Assembly: GCA_947492745.1 (NCBI GenBank)
Contig: CANLOE010000011.1
Location: forward strand, 22,784 to 86,783
DNA length: 64,000 nt
Direction of reading: 5' to 3'
Source: an uncultured Cyclobacteriaceae bacterium
Lineage (GTDB): Bacteria > Bacteroidota > Bacteroidia > Cytophagales > Cyclobacteriaceae
Shown: positions 8,272-17,043 of the stretch, one piece after another
Position numbering within the stretch: the first letter of the stretch is position 1
How the letters are laid out: each line of letters begins with the position of its first letter
Translations under genes and position numbers: made by a program
The notes under the pieces: model-generated
The model's input: only the letters and a program-made list of their open reading frames with translations
What the model was told of the DNA's origin: nothing
The model's database searches: none

Positions 8272-9478
8272 AAATTACATACTGGCAATTGGCTTTTTTT
8301 TTGTTTTTGTGGTATTCGGAGCGCAAGCACAGCAGAAGTCAAAATCCGTATTGGAAAAAGAAAAGAAAGAAAGTCTGCGCAAAATCAAAGAGGCGGAAAA
8401 AATTCTAAATGAAACCGAAAACAAGAAGAAAGCCAGCGTAGGGCAACTCAATGCCCTAAATCAGCAAATAAAGATCAGAGAAGACCTCATCAGCTCCATT
8501 CGGGACGAGATCGATCTTCTTGATGAAGAGGTCGTGGAGACCAATGATATCGTCATGTCCTTAGAGGACGACCTGAAAAGCCTGAAAAAAGAATACGCAG
8601 CGATGATCTATGCTGCCTACAAAGCCAAAAGAAGACAGGAACAATTGAACTTTATTTTTTCCTCACGCTCTTTCAACCAACTATTGCGGAGGGTAAAATA
8701 CATGAGGCAATATGGCGAGGAACGTAAAAAACAAGCAGAGCAAATCAATAAAGTAAGAGCTATACTCGCCGTACAAGTAGCAGAAATAAAAAACAAGAAG
8801 ATAGAAAAAGGTAGTCTTTTGGAGGAGCAGATTGCCGAAAGCGAGAACCTCGACGAACTGAAGCAAAAGCAGAACAAGGTAGTTAGAAAGCTGGAGACTC
8901 AGGAGAGTAGTATCAAGAATGAACTGAAAGAAAACAAAAGGGCTGTCGCTAGACTGGACCGTCTTATTGGTAATCTCATCAAAAAAGAGATAGCCAAGGC
9001 ATCTTCGAAGAGTAAAAGCAAATCCAAAGCCAAGATAGCCCTTACTCCCGAAGGAGCACGCCTATCCAATTCTTTTGAGGGCAATAAAACCAAGCTTTCA
9101 TGGCCGGTAACCTCAGGCTTCATTACTCAAAAATTCGGAAAACAAAAGCACCCTACCTTAAAAGGCATCTATATCAACAATAACGGTGTCAATATACAGA
9201 CCAATCAAGATGAGAACGTAAAAGCCGTTTTCGATGGAGAGGTAGTACGGGTAGCTTTTGTTTCGGGGATGGGCAATATTGTACTTATAAAGCACGGTGA
9301 TTACTTCACTCTGTACTCTAAACTGAAAAAAGTAGCCGTCAAAAACGGCCAACAGGTCATGTCATCGGATAAAATAGGGACTGTTCTTACGGATAAGAAT
9401 GGTATTTCAGAACTTCACTTTGAGATATGGAAAAACCTGAAACTACAGAATCCCGAACTCTGGTTGTCCAGAAACTGA
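8258..9478 (+). CDS. EnvC-like murein hydrolase activator (degenerate LytM/M23 domain)
   Basis: 406 residues: signal peptide to about residue 24 (VFGAQAQ), a long highly charged coiled coil from 25 to 255 (repeated Glu/Lys heptads), a Ser/Lys linker (KASSKSKSKSKAK), and a C-terminal LytM fold from about 285 (LSWPVTSGFITQKFGKQKHP). The zinc ligands of active M23 peptidases are missing: the GxHxGxD site reads GIYINNNGVNI, and the HxH site reads ELHFE with one His. This matches EnvC-type proteins, which do not cut peptidoglycan but activate amidases at the division site. It ends the TPR/DUF4292 unit. Confidence 0.83.
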   Translation: MNVNRNYILAIGFFFVFVVFGAQAQQKSKSVLEKEKKESLRKIKEAEKILNETENKKKASVGQLNALNQQIKIREDLISSIRDEIDLLDEEVVETNDIVMSLEDDLKSLKKEYAAMIYAAYKAKRRQEQLNFIFSSRSFNQLLRRVKYMRQYGEERKKQAEQINKVRAILAVQVAEIKNKKIEKGSLLEEQIAESENLDELKQKQNKVVRKLETQESSIKNELKENKRAVARLDRLIGNLIKKEIAKASSKSKSKSKAKIALTPEGARLSNSFEGNKTKLSWPVTSGFITQKFGKQKHPTLKGIYINNNGVNIQTNQDENVKAVFDGEVVRVAFVSGMGNIVLIKHGDYFTLYSKLKKVAVKNGQQVMSSDKIGTVLTDKNGISELHFEIWKNLKLQNPELWLSRN

Positions 9479-9606
9479 GCCGGAAAGACATCCTGTATAG
9501 AAGGCAATCGTTGTAGAATTAAGCATAAAATGTTAAAACCTGATAACATTGCATTATAATTCTTATCTTTAAAGTCAATTAATCAAAGTACTAAAACGTT
9601 GGAAAG

Positions 9607-9810
9607 ATGGAAACATTAGTAGCATTGGGGATGCCGGGTACCTGGGAGTGGATCATCATCATATTGATTGTACTTATTTTCTTCGGAGCGAAGAAAATCC
9701 CGGAGTTGGCCAGAGGTATGGGAAGAGGTATCAGGGAGTTCAAAGATGCCACTAAAGGTATCAAAGATGAACTGGATGAAGGTATCAACGATCAGGAAAA
9801 AAAGGCTTAG
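9607..9810 (+). CDS. tatA: Sec-independent translocase protein TatA
   Basis: 67 residues with the canonical TatA/E layout: short N-terminus, a membrane helix (WEWIIIILIVLIFFG), the FGxKKIPELAR hinge, an amphipathic helix (GMGRGIREFKDATKG), and an acidic/basic tail. TatA oligomers form the twin-arginine translocation pore for folded proteins; TatC is not in this window. The gene is preceded by 128 bases of spacer with an AT-rich stretch around 9560 that may hold its promoter. Its stop lies 3 bases before the TTG start of the amidase gene. Confidence 0.93.
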   Translation: METLVALGMPGTWEWIIIILIVLIFFGAKKIPELARGMGRGIREFKDATKGIKDELDEGINDQEKKA

Positions 9811-9813
9811 TCA

Positions 9814-11238
9814 TTGGAAAAATACAGTTCGCTAGAGGTAATTAGAACTGGGTTGAAGCAAGGGGAGATAACCTGTTTGAGCCTAGTGAACCACTACCTT
9901 GATAATATTGAAAAGAAAAGCCACCTCAACGTATTCTTGGAAGTCTATGCAGAAGAAGCGAGGCAAAGGGCGGAGGTCATAGATGCTAAACTGGCCGATG
10001 GCTCAGCGGGAAGGCTCGCGGGTATGATCGTAGGAATCAAGGACGTACTCTGTCTAAAGGACCATGGTCTACAAGGGGGCAGTCGCATCCTAGATGGATT
10101 TAGCTCCCAATTTACGGGGACAGCGGTGCAGAAGCTATTGGACGAAGATGCCATTATTATCGGTAGGCAGAACTGCGACGAGTTTGCGATGGGTTCTTCC
10201 AATGAGAATTCTGCCTTTGGGCCTGTACTGAATGATATCGATAACGAGAGAGTGCCCGGAGGTTCTTCTGGGGGGTCGGCGGTAGCGGTGCAGGCTGATA
10301 TGTGCCTGATATCCTTAGGGTCGGATACGGGCGGTTCAGTCAGACAACCGGCAGCCTTTTGTGGGATCATCGGATTGAAGCCTACCTATTCCCGAATATC
10401 GCGGCATGGATTGATTGCCTATGGCTCCTCTTTTGATGTTATAGGGGTTTTTTCCAAGACAATAGAAGACAATGCCTTGGTTCTGGAGATTATTGCGGGG
10501 GCAGATGATTTTGATAGTACCGTATCACAAAAAGATGTTCCCGCCTATTCCGCAGAGCTTAGCATCGGTACTCAGAAAAAATACAAAATTGCTTATCTAA
10601 AGGAAACACTGCACACCGAGGGGCTGGATAGCGAAATCAAGGAAAGAACACTGGCTACACTCAAAAAGCTCAAGGATGATGGTCATGAAGTAGAAGAAGT
10701 CAGTTTTCCTTTATTGGACTACGTTCTGCCCACTTATTATATTCTGACTACTGCCGAGGCCAGCTCTAACCTCTCCCGCTATGATGGAGTGAAATATGGT
10801 TACAGAAGTGAAAACGCGGAAGACCTTGCTTCGATGTACAAAAAGACCCGGACCGAAGGGTTTGGCAAAGAGGTCCAGCGTAGAATAATGTTAGGGACTT
10901 TTGTACTTAGTGCCAGTTACTACGATGCCTATTACAACAAAGCACAGAAAGTACGTAGAATGATACGTGATGCCACTAAGTCTTTACTGCAAAAACACGA
11001 CTTTATCCTTCTGCCGACTACGCCTACGGCGGCATTTAAGATAGGAGAGCACAGTAGCCACCCGTTAGAGATGTACTTGGCAGATTTATTTACCGTACAA
11101 TCCTCTGTTGCGGGCACACCCGCCATATCCATTCCCAATGGGAACAGTCGTGAAGGCCTGCCTATAGGGCTGCAGATAATGGCCGATGATTTCAAAGAAG
11201 CTGAACTTTTTGCCTTTTCCAAATATTTGTTAAATTAA
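9814..11238 (+). CDS. gatA: amidase-signature protein, probable Asp/Glu-tRNA amidotransferase subunit A
   Basis: 474 residues beginning at a TTG immediately after tatA. The amidase signature is complete: the catalytic Lys in VGIKDVL, the GGSSGGSAVAV loop, and GSDTGGSVRQPAAFCG with the cis-Ser and nucleophilic Ser. Length and the C-terminal SVAGTPAISIPNG segment fit GatA, which releases ammonia from glutamine for transamidation of Asp-tRNA(Asn) or Glu-tRNA(Gln). gatB and gatC are not nearby, so it is encoded apart from its partners. Another amidase-signature hydrolase is possible but less likely given length and motifs. Confidence 0.85.
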   Translation: MEKYSSLEVIRTGLKQGEITCLSLVNHYLDNIEKKSHLNVFLEVYAEEARQRAEVIDAKLADGSAGRLAGMIVGIKDVLCLKDHGLQGGSRILDGFSSQFTGTAVQKLLDEDAIIIGRQNCDEFAMGSSNENSAFGPVLNDIDNERVPGGSSGGSAVAVQADMCLISLGSDTGGSVRQPAAFCGIIGLKPTYSRISRHGLIAYGSSFDVIGVFSKTIEDNALVLEIIAGADDFDSTVSQKDVPAYSAELSIGTQKKYKIAYLKETLHTEGLDSEIKERTLATLKKLKDDGHEVEEVSFPLLDYVLPTYYILTTAEASSNLSRYDGVKYGYRSENAEDLASMYKKTRTEGFGKEVQRRIMLGTFVLSASYYDAYYNKAQKVRRMIRDATKSLLQKHDFILLPTTPTAAFKIGEHSSHPLEMYLADLFTVQSSVAGTPAISIPNGNSREGLPIGLQIMADDFKEAELFAFSKYLLN

Positions 11239-11255
11239 GGTAACGTTTTTATTGG

Positions 11256-12674
11256 ATGAACAGAAAACAGAGCAACATTCCCTCGATTGTACTGATAGGT
11301 ATTTTTTGCTTTAAGGCCTTGTCATTATCAGCGCAAGAGAGACATAATGTAAGCGCGAGCGACACCCTTCAGGCAACGCTAGACAGGGTTGTCAGTCCAG
11401 AATACATTACAGGAGACGAGGATTTTGCCCTGATCAAAGACCGTTTGTCCTGTATCGAAAAACAAATCCCCCTACACTACAATGAGAAGGTACATGCTTT
11501 TGTCAATTATTTTGTCAATAAGGACAGGGCTTATTTAAAGACTATCCTCAATCGAAAGCACTTATATTTCCCTATTTTTGAGTATTATCTGGAAAAATAC
11601 AACTTGCCCGATGAGTTGAAATACCTCTCCATTATAGAATCAGGGCTCAATCCCAAAGCGGTTTCCCGTGCCAGAGCAGTGGGCTTGTGGCAGTTCATGC
11701 CCAGAACGGGGAAGTATTATAAATTGAACCAAGACTGGTATATCGATGACAGAATGGACCCGCACAAATCTACTGAAGCAGCCTGTAGGTATCTAAAGAT
11801 GCTTTACAACATGTTCGGAGATTGGGAGCTGGCCTTGGCAGCCTATAATTCGGGACCGGGGAACATACGGAAAGCGATTCGTAGATCGGGCTATAAGGAA
11901 ACTTTTTGGGAAATATATCCCAATTTACTGAGGGAAACACGTTCCTATTTACCGCAATTTGTGGCTATAGTGTATGCAATGAATTATGCGGAAGAGCATA
12001 ACTTTATAATTGAGGATGAACATACGGCCTACCTTTGGAAAACAGATACGGTCCGTTTGAGCCAGTACCTTCATTTGGGAGCCTTGGCAGATGAACTTAA
12101 TGTATGTCAGGGAGATATGCTTCGTCTTAACCCTTCAGTTAAGCGAGGTGTAGTGCCTGACAAGGCCAAAGGCTTTGCTCTGAGGATACCCGTAGATGCT
12201 TACATGGACTTTATCCTGAGGAGAGACACTATACTCAGTATTGCCGGAAACGTCGGAAAAGCGGAGATGGAGAAACAAGCAAGAAATGCCATTGGTAGTA
12301 CCTATGGGCGGGATAAGATAGTCCACCGCGTTAGAAGTGGTGACGTTCTGGGTAAAATAGCGGAACGGTACCATGTAAGGGTAGCGGATATTCGACGGTG
12401 GAACCACCTGCGGGGCAATACTATCCGAATCGGTCAGCGGCTCAATATTTGGCGCAATGGGAAATCCCCCTCCTCTACAGTGGCTAGGGTAAGTAAGGAT
12501 AAAGCCCCTCAAACACTACCCTTGGGGGGAGCAAAGATCTATTTTGTGCAACCAGGAGATACGCTGTGGGATATCTCCCGAAAATATCAGGGATTGAGTA
12601 TAGAGAAGATCAAGGCACTGAATAACCTCAAAGGAAATAAAATCAAACCAGGGCAAAAGCTTATCCTTGGCTAG
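11256..12674 (+). CDS. mltD: membrane-bound lytic murein transglycosylase D-like with two LysM domains
   Basis: 472 residues: signal peptide to about residue 27 (LSLSAQ), then an SLT-type transglycosylase domain with the catalytic glutamate near residue 127 (SIIESGLNPKAVSRARAVGL), the WQFMP motif and AAYNSGPGNI. Two LysM peptidoglycan-binding domains follow at about 365-410 (HRVRSGDVLGKIAERYHV) and 427-472 (YFVQPGDTLWDISRKYQG). It cleaves glycan strands non-hydrolytically in the periplasm, leaving 1,6-anhydro ends. There is no lipobox, unlike E. coli MltD. It follows the gatA-like gene by 17 bases and may be co-transcribed. Confidence 0.9.
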   Translation: MNRKQSNIPSIVLIGIFCFKALSLSAQERHNVSASDTLQATLDRVVSPEYITGDEDFALIKDRLSCIEKQIPLHYNEKVHAFVNYFVNKDRAYLKTILNRKHLYFPIFEYYLEKYNLPDELKYLSIIESGLNPKAVSRARAVGLWQFMPRTGKYYKLNQDWYIDDRMDPHKSTEAACRYLKMLYNMFGDWELALAAYNSGPGNIRKAIRRSGYKETFWEIYPNLLRETRSYLPQFVAIVYAMNYAEEHNFIIEDEHTAYLWKTDTVRLSQYLHLGALADELNVCQGDMLRLNPSVKRGVVPDKAKGFALRIPVDAYMDFILRRDTILSIAGNVGKAEMEKQARNAIGSTYGRDKIVHRVRSGDVLGKIAERYHVRVADIRRWNHLRGNTIRIGQRLNIWRNGKSPSSTVARVSKDKAPQTLPLGGAKIYFVQPGDTLWDISRKYQGLSIEKIKALNNLKGNKIKPGQKLILG

Positions 12675-12771
12675 GATGGTATTTTTCACTTATCTTTAAG
12701 CCGTCGAGTATGCTATTTCGACATAGAGTAAAATAATCCCTAAATATCACTAATACCAAATTGACTGTAAG

Positions 12772-12912
12772 ATGAGTCATGTCTTTCTGTTGGTCCTTCC
12801 CCACCATAGTTCAAAAATAGCCACTCTAGTAGTACTAGGGTACGTATCGGCTTTTTTGGGGATGAGCCTGCTGCGAAAAGCCCGTACTCAACATATACTC
12901 GGATTGGTATAA
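12772..12912 (+). CDS. possible 46-residue membrane peptide
   Basis: A short ATG-initiated frame in the 254-base gap between mltD and the DUF4837 gene, running to TAA at 12910-12912. It would encode 46 residues with one hydrophobic segment (IATLVVLGYVSAFLGMSLL) followed by basic residues (RKARTQ), a plausible single-pass topology. It ends 16 bases before the next ATG. I recognise no family, and chance occurrence in an AT-rich gap is a real alternative. Confidence 0.25.
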   Translation: MSHVFLLVLPHHSSKIATLVVLGYVSAFLGMSLLRKARTQHILGLV

Positions 12913-12928
12913 AAACCCTTTAGAAGGT

Positions 12929-14068
12929 ATGCGTTTTTCGAAAATCTTGTTGAAATCTTTTCACATACTGTTCATCTGTGCCCTTATATTTCCGGCATTG
13001 CTGATAGGTTGTAGTTCCGGCCCCGAGAGTGATACCCGTAAAAAAGATACTGCACTCCTGCCAACAGCGAGTGGCAAAGCAGGAGAACTGATTCTGGTGG
13101 CAGATTCAGCAAGATGGAACGGTCTTCTCGGAGATCAGCTGAGAGAAATATTCAAGTCACCTGTGGTCGGTTTACCGCGGGATGAAGCCTTGTTTTCGGT
13201 AAGGTATGTAGACCCTAGAAAATTGAACAGCGTCCTCAAAGCGGTTAAGAATCTGGTCTTTGTCAGTGTCATTGACGGAGCGAGTGAAGGGGACATGATA
13301 TTAAAGCGTTACTTTACTGTAGATTCCAGACAGAAGATAAAAAAAGATTCTTCCATTTATGTGACGACTACTCAGAGCCAGTTTGCCAAAGGGCAAGAGG
13401 TGATGTTCCTATTCGGTCAAGACGAAGCTGCGTTATTGAAGAACCTCTCCAAGAACAAGTCAAGTATCAGAAACCATTTCAATAAAGTAGAAAAGAAAAG
13501 ACTGGCCAGAGGCCTGTACAAAGCAAAGAAAGTTACCGGTATCACCAAGGTCATGATTGAGGAGCACCAGTGCAGTATTGATGTTCCTTTTGCCTATGAG
13601 TTGGCAAAGAACACGAAAGACTTCATATGGGTACGTCAGCTGGGGCAAAAAATCGATAAGAATTTTTTTGTTGCCCACAAGCCCTATACCGACCAAAAAG
13701 ACTTATCCCACGATAGCCTGATCGTATGGAGGGATCGTGTCATTGAAAAACACCTATTCGAAGACCCCGAACGACCCGAAACGTTTCTGGTCACCGAGAA
13801 ACGATACAGGCCTATCGTCAAGAACATTACCTTTAATGGGCAGTACGCTGCAAAAATCAAAGGGCTATGGACGACCAACACTACTTCCATGGGGGGGCCT
13901 TTCGTAGCTTATGCCTTAGTAGATGAAACACTGAACCGATTGTATTATATAGAAGGTTTCGTATACAGCCCAGGAGTACTACAAAGGGAATCCATGCGTG
14001 AGATGGAAGTCATTCTTTCCACTTTCAAACGCGGGAACGATATCAAAGCAAACGATATCGAAAAATAA
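12929..14068 (+). CDS. DUF4837 family lipoprotein
   Basis: 379 residues with an N-terminal lipoprotein signal (hydrophobic run FICALIFPALLIGC, lipidated Cys near 28). The mature protein matches the Bacteroidota DUF4837 pattern: GKAGELILVADSARWNG near the start, LRE.FKSPVVGLPRDEALFSV, and a C-terminal half containing LWTTNTTSMGGPFVAYAL. The function of this family is not known; it is presumably an envelope lipoprotein. The gene sits between the transglycosylase and the malic enzyme gene with spacers of about 254 and 103 bases, so it may have its own promoter. Confidence 0.78.
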   Translation: MRFSKILLKSFHILFICALIFPALLIGCSSGPESDTRKKDTALLPTASGKAGELILVADSARWNGLLGDQLREIFKSPVVGLPRDEALFSVRYVDPRKLNSVLKAVKNLVFVSVIDGASEGDMILKRYFTVDSRQKIKKDSSIYVTTTQSQFAKGQEVMFLFGQDEAALLKNLSKNKSSIRNHFNKVEKKRLARGLYKAKKVTGITKVMIEEHQCSIDVPFAYELAKNTKDFIWVRQLGQKIDKNFFVAHKPYTDQKDLSHDSLIVWRDRVIEKHLFEDPERPETFLVTEKRYRPIVKNITFNGQYAAKIKGLWTTNTTSMGGPFVAYALVDETLNRLYYIEGFVYSPGVLQRESMREMEVILSTFKRGNDIKANDIEK

Positions 14069-14171
14069 AATGCCCTTTTTTTGTTACTCCGATTACATAT
14101 CGAAAAAATAACCTTTCCTTGATGAACAGAATGTTTATCTTCAACCGTTTTTTCTTAAACCACCAAGCTTT

Positions 14172-16439
14172 ATGTCTATTAAAATCCGAAAGCAAGATGC
14201 CTTAAACTACCATACACAAGGGCAGCCGGGCAAAATTGAAGTCATTCCCACAAAAGTATTAAGTTCACAACTGGACCTTGCACTGGCTTATTCGCCCGGG
14301 GTAGCCGAACCTTGTAAGGAAATCGCCTCCAACCGTGAAGATGTCTACCGATATACTGCAAAAGGGAACTTGGTCGGTGTCATTTCCAATGGAACAGCGG
14401 TACTGGGTCTGGGGAATATCGGGGCAGAAGCATCAAAACCCGTTATGGAAGGAAAAGGTGTGCTTTTCAAGAAATTTGCCGGCATTGATGTATTTGACAT
14501 AGAAATCAATGAAGAAGACCCAGAAGAGTTCATCAAGATAGTGAAGTCCCTGGAGCCTACTTTTGGAGGGGTGAATTTAGAGGACATCAAAGCTCCGGAA
14601 AGCTTTCGAATAGAAACGGAGCTGAGGCAGAAGATGAGCATCCCCGTCATGCACGATGATCAGCATGGGACGGCCATTATATCCGCCGCCGCGTTGATCA
14701 ACGCCCTAGAACTTGTGGACAAGCGGATAGATGAGATTACCATAGTCGTTAACGGTGCCGGAGCTGCTGCCATGGCCTGTACAAAGCTGTACCTTACCCT
14801 CGGAGCGAAAAAAGAGAATATCATTATGTGTGACAGTAAGGGGGTCATTACCACAGAGAGGGACAACCTTACCGAGATGAAGGCCCTATTTGCTACCGAC
14901 AGAAAACTAAGTACACTTTCGGAGGCGCTAAAGGGTGCCGATATGTTTTTGGGCCTTTCGGTTGCTGACATCCTGCATTCAGAGGACATACGAGCGATGG
15001 CACAGGACCCCATCGTATTTGCACTGGCTAACCCTAATCCTGAAATCGACTATAACACCGCTATCGATTCCCGTGAAGACATCATCATGGCCACGGGACG
15101 TTCCGACCACCCCAATCAGGTCAATAATGTACTGGGCTTCCCCTATATTTTCAGAGGGGCCTTGGATGTGCGTGCCACGGAGATCAACGAAGCGATGAAG
15201 CTTGCTGCCGTAAAAGCCTTGGCAGGCTTGACGAAAGAACCTGTTCCTGCTATGGTCAGTAAGGCCTATGGGGACCATCAGATGCAGTTTGGAAGAACCT
15301 ACTTGATTCCCAAACCGCTGGATACAAGGCTGATAACGGCCATCTCACCTGCGGTAGCCAGAGCGGCCATGGAAACGGGAGTAGCGAGAGTGCACATTGA
15401 GGATTGGGAGCAATACCACCACGATTTACAGCGAAGGATAGGCGTAGATGAGAAGCTGATGTCGGGGATAATTTCAAGAGCCAAGAAAGAGATGAAGAGG
15501 GTCTTGTTCACTGAAGCGGACAATTTAAAGATACTACAGGCCGCTCAAGTGATACAAGAGGAGGGGATAGGCAGCCCACTGCTATTGGGCAATCGACGGG
15601 ATATAGAAACGATGGCCGAAAAACATCAACTTGATCTGAGCGAATGTGAGATCATAGACCCGCTTGAGGATAAGGAACGATTGGCCAAATATAGCCAGCA
15701 ACTGTATGCCAAACGGCAGCGACATGGTCTGAGCGAATACGAAGCCCAAAAACAGGTAAAAGGAAGAAATACCTTTGGAGCAATGATGGTACAGAACGGC
15801 GAAGCCGATGCGCTTATTTCCGGATTGATGCAGGATTACTCCAAGACCATCCGACCGGCACTACAGATTATCGGTAAAGAAGACGGGATCAACAAAGTTG
15901 CGGGTATGTATATCATCAACAATAAGAAGGGCACGTTCTTCTTTGCGGATACTACTGTGAACGTGGACCCCTCCGTGGAAGATATGCTCGACATCATCGA
16001 ATTGACAGCAAGGACGGTTCGCTTTTTTGATGTAGAACCCCGGGTAGCCGTACTTTCCTATTCCAACTTTGGGTCCGCGAAAGGAAGCATACCCGATAAG
16101 ACCAAACGGGCCGTACAACTGGCGAAAGAACGTTTTCCCAACTTGACTATAGATGGCGATATTCAGGCCAATGTAGCGCTGAATACCGAAATACAACAAG
16201 AAAAGTATCCTTTCAGCGAATTGGCGGAGAAGGGTGCCAATACGTTGATATTTCCCGACCTGGCTTCGGGAAACATCGCCTACAAACTGGTCATGGATAT
16301 CGGAGGAGCGCAGGCAATAGGGCCCATATTATTGGGGATGAAAAAACCTGTCCATATCCTACAATTGGGTAGTTCAGTAAGTGAAATTGTCAATATGGCG
16401 GCCATAGCAGTACTTGATGCACAAACAAGAATGGAATGA
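14172..16439 (+). CDS. maeB: NADP-dependent malic enzyme fused to a phosphotransacetylase-like domain
   Basis: 755 residues, the standard MaeB length. Residues 1-420 are malic enzyme: LALAYSPGVAEPCKEI, the metal/substrate region NLEDIKAPESFRIE, and the nucleotide-binding VVNGAGAAAMACTKL. Residues 430-755 resemble phosphate acetyltransferase (VLFTEADNLKILQAAQVI, GEADALISGLMQDYSKTIRP), which in MaeB is a regulatory rather than catalytic module. It decarboxylates malate to pyruvate, yielding NADPH. Its last codons overlap ruvA by four bases (ATGA). maeB, ruvA and sprA are adjacent here on one strand, although the functions are unrelated. Confidence 0.95.
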   Translation: MSIKIRKQDALNYHTQGQPGKIEVIPTKVLSSQLDLALAYSPGVAEPCKEIASNREDVYRYTAKGNLVGVISNGTAVLGLGNIGAEASKPVMEGKGVLFKKFAGIDVFDIEINEEDPEEFIKIVKSLEPTFGGVNLEDIKAPESFRIETELRQKMSIPVMHDDQHGTAIISAAALINALELVDKRIDEITIVVNGAGAAAMACTKLYLTLGAKKENIIMCDSKGVITTERDNLTEMKALFATDRKLSTLSEALKGADMFLGLSVADILHSEDIRAMAQDPIVFALANPNPEIDYNTAIDSREDIIMATGRSDHPNQVNNVLGFPYIFRGALDVRATEINEAMKLAAVKALAGLTKEPVPAMVSKAYGDHQMQFGRTYLIPKPLDTRLITAISPAVARAAMETGVARVHIEDWEQYHHDLQRRIGVDEKLMSGIISRAKKEMKRVLFTEADNLKILQAAQVIQEEGIGSPLLLGNRRDIETMAEKHQLDLSECEIIDPLEDKERLAKYSQQLYAKRQRHGLSEYEAQKQVKGRNTFGAMMVQNGEADALISGLMQDYSKTIRPALQIIGKEDGINKVAGMYIINNKKGTFFFADTTVNVDPSVEDMLDIIELTARTVRFFDVEPRVAVLSYSNFGSAKGSIPDKTKRAVQLAKERFPNLTIDGDIQANVALNTEIQQEKYPFSELAEKGANTLIFPDLASGNIAYKLVMDIGGAQAIGPILLGMKKPVHILQLGSSVSEIVNMAAIAVLDAQTRME

Positions 16440-17029
16440 TTACATATATCAACGGTAAACTAGTACATAAAGACCCGACCCATGTCATCATTGATGTGCA
16501 AGGTATAGGGTACCATATCCATATCTCCTTGACAACATACAGCCATGTCAAGGAGGTGGAAAGTTGTAAACTGTATACTTACCTGCACATCAAAGAAGAT
16601 GCACATACTTTGTACGGGTTTCATAATGAAGCGGAGCGTAAGGTCTTTATGAGCCTGATTTCTATTTCGGGCGTTGGACCTAGTACGGGCTTAATGGTGC
16701 AGTCCTCGCTTTCTGCCGTGGAACTAAAGCAGGCTATTGTCAACGAAGACGTGAAAACCATACAAGGTGTAAAAGGAATCGGTGCCAAGACAGCGCAAAG
16801 GATAATTCTGGAATTAAAGGATAAAATCAAAAAAGAAGGAATAATGGAAGATGGTTCTACATTATCTCCCAAACAGCACAATAGTATCAAGGATGAAGCG
16901 TTAATTGCTTTGACAACATTGGGCATTTCCAAGGCAATTGCTGAAAAGACTGTCGATTCCGTTCTCAAAAGAACGAAAGAAGAGATTACTTTGGAAGAAT
17001 TAATCAAACTTGCGCTAAAGCAAAACTAA
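16436..17029 (+). CDS. ruvA: Holliday junction branch migration protein RuvA
   Basis: 197 residues with the three RuvA domains: an N-terminal OB fold (MITYINGKLVHKDPTHVIID...GIGYHIHISL), two helix-hairpin-helix motifs (LISISGVGPSTGLM and IQGVKGIGAKTAQRIILELK), and a C-terminal RuvB-binding helix bundle after a linker (ALIALTTLGISKAIAEKTV). RuvA tetramers hold four-way junctions open for the RuvB motor during recombination and repair. The start overlaps the maeB stop by four bases. sprA begins 14 bases after the stop, suggesting co-transcription. Confidence 0.95.
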   Translation: MITYINGKLVHKDPTHVIIDVQGIGYHIHISLTTYSHVKEVESCKLYTYLHIKEDAHTLYGFHNEAERKVFMSLISISGVGPSTGLMVQSSLSAVELKQAIVNEDVKTIQGVKGIGAKTAQRIILELKDKIKKEGIMEDGSTLSPKQHNSIKDEALIALTTLGISKAIAEKTVDSVLKRTKEEITLEELIKLALKQN

Positions 17030-17043
17030 CCTTTTATCAAACC

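Noticed and set aside
8258..9478. Active M23 metallopeptidase
   Set aside because: Most zinc-binding residues are missing, so an EnvC-type activator is the better call.
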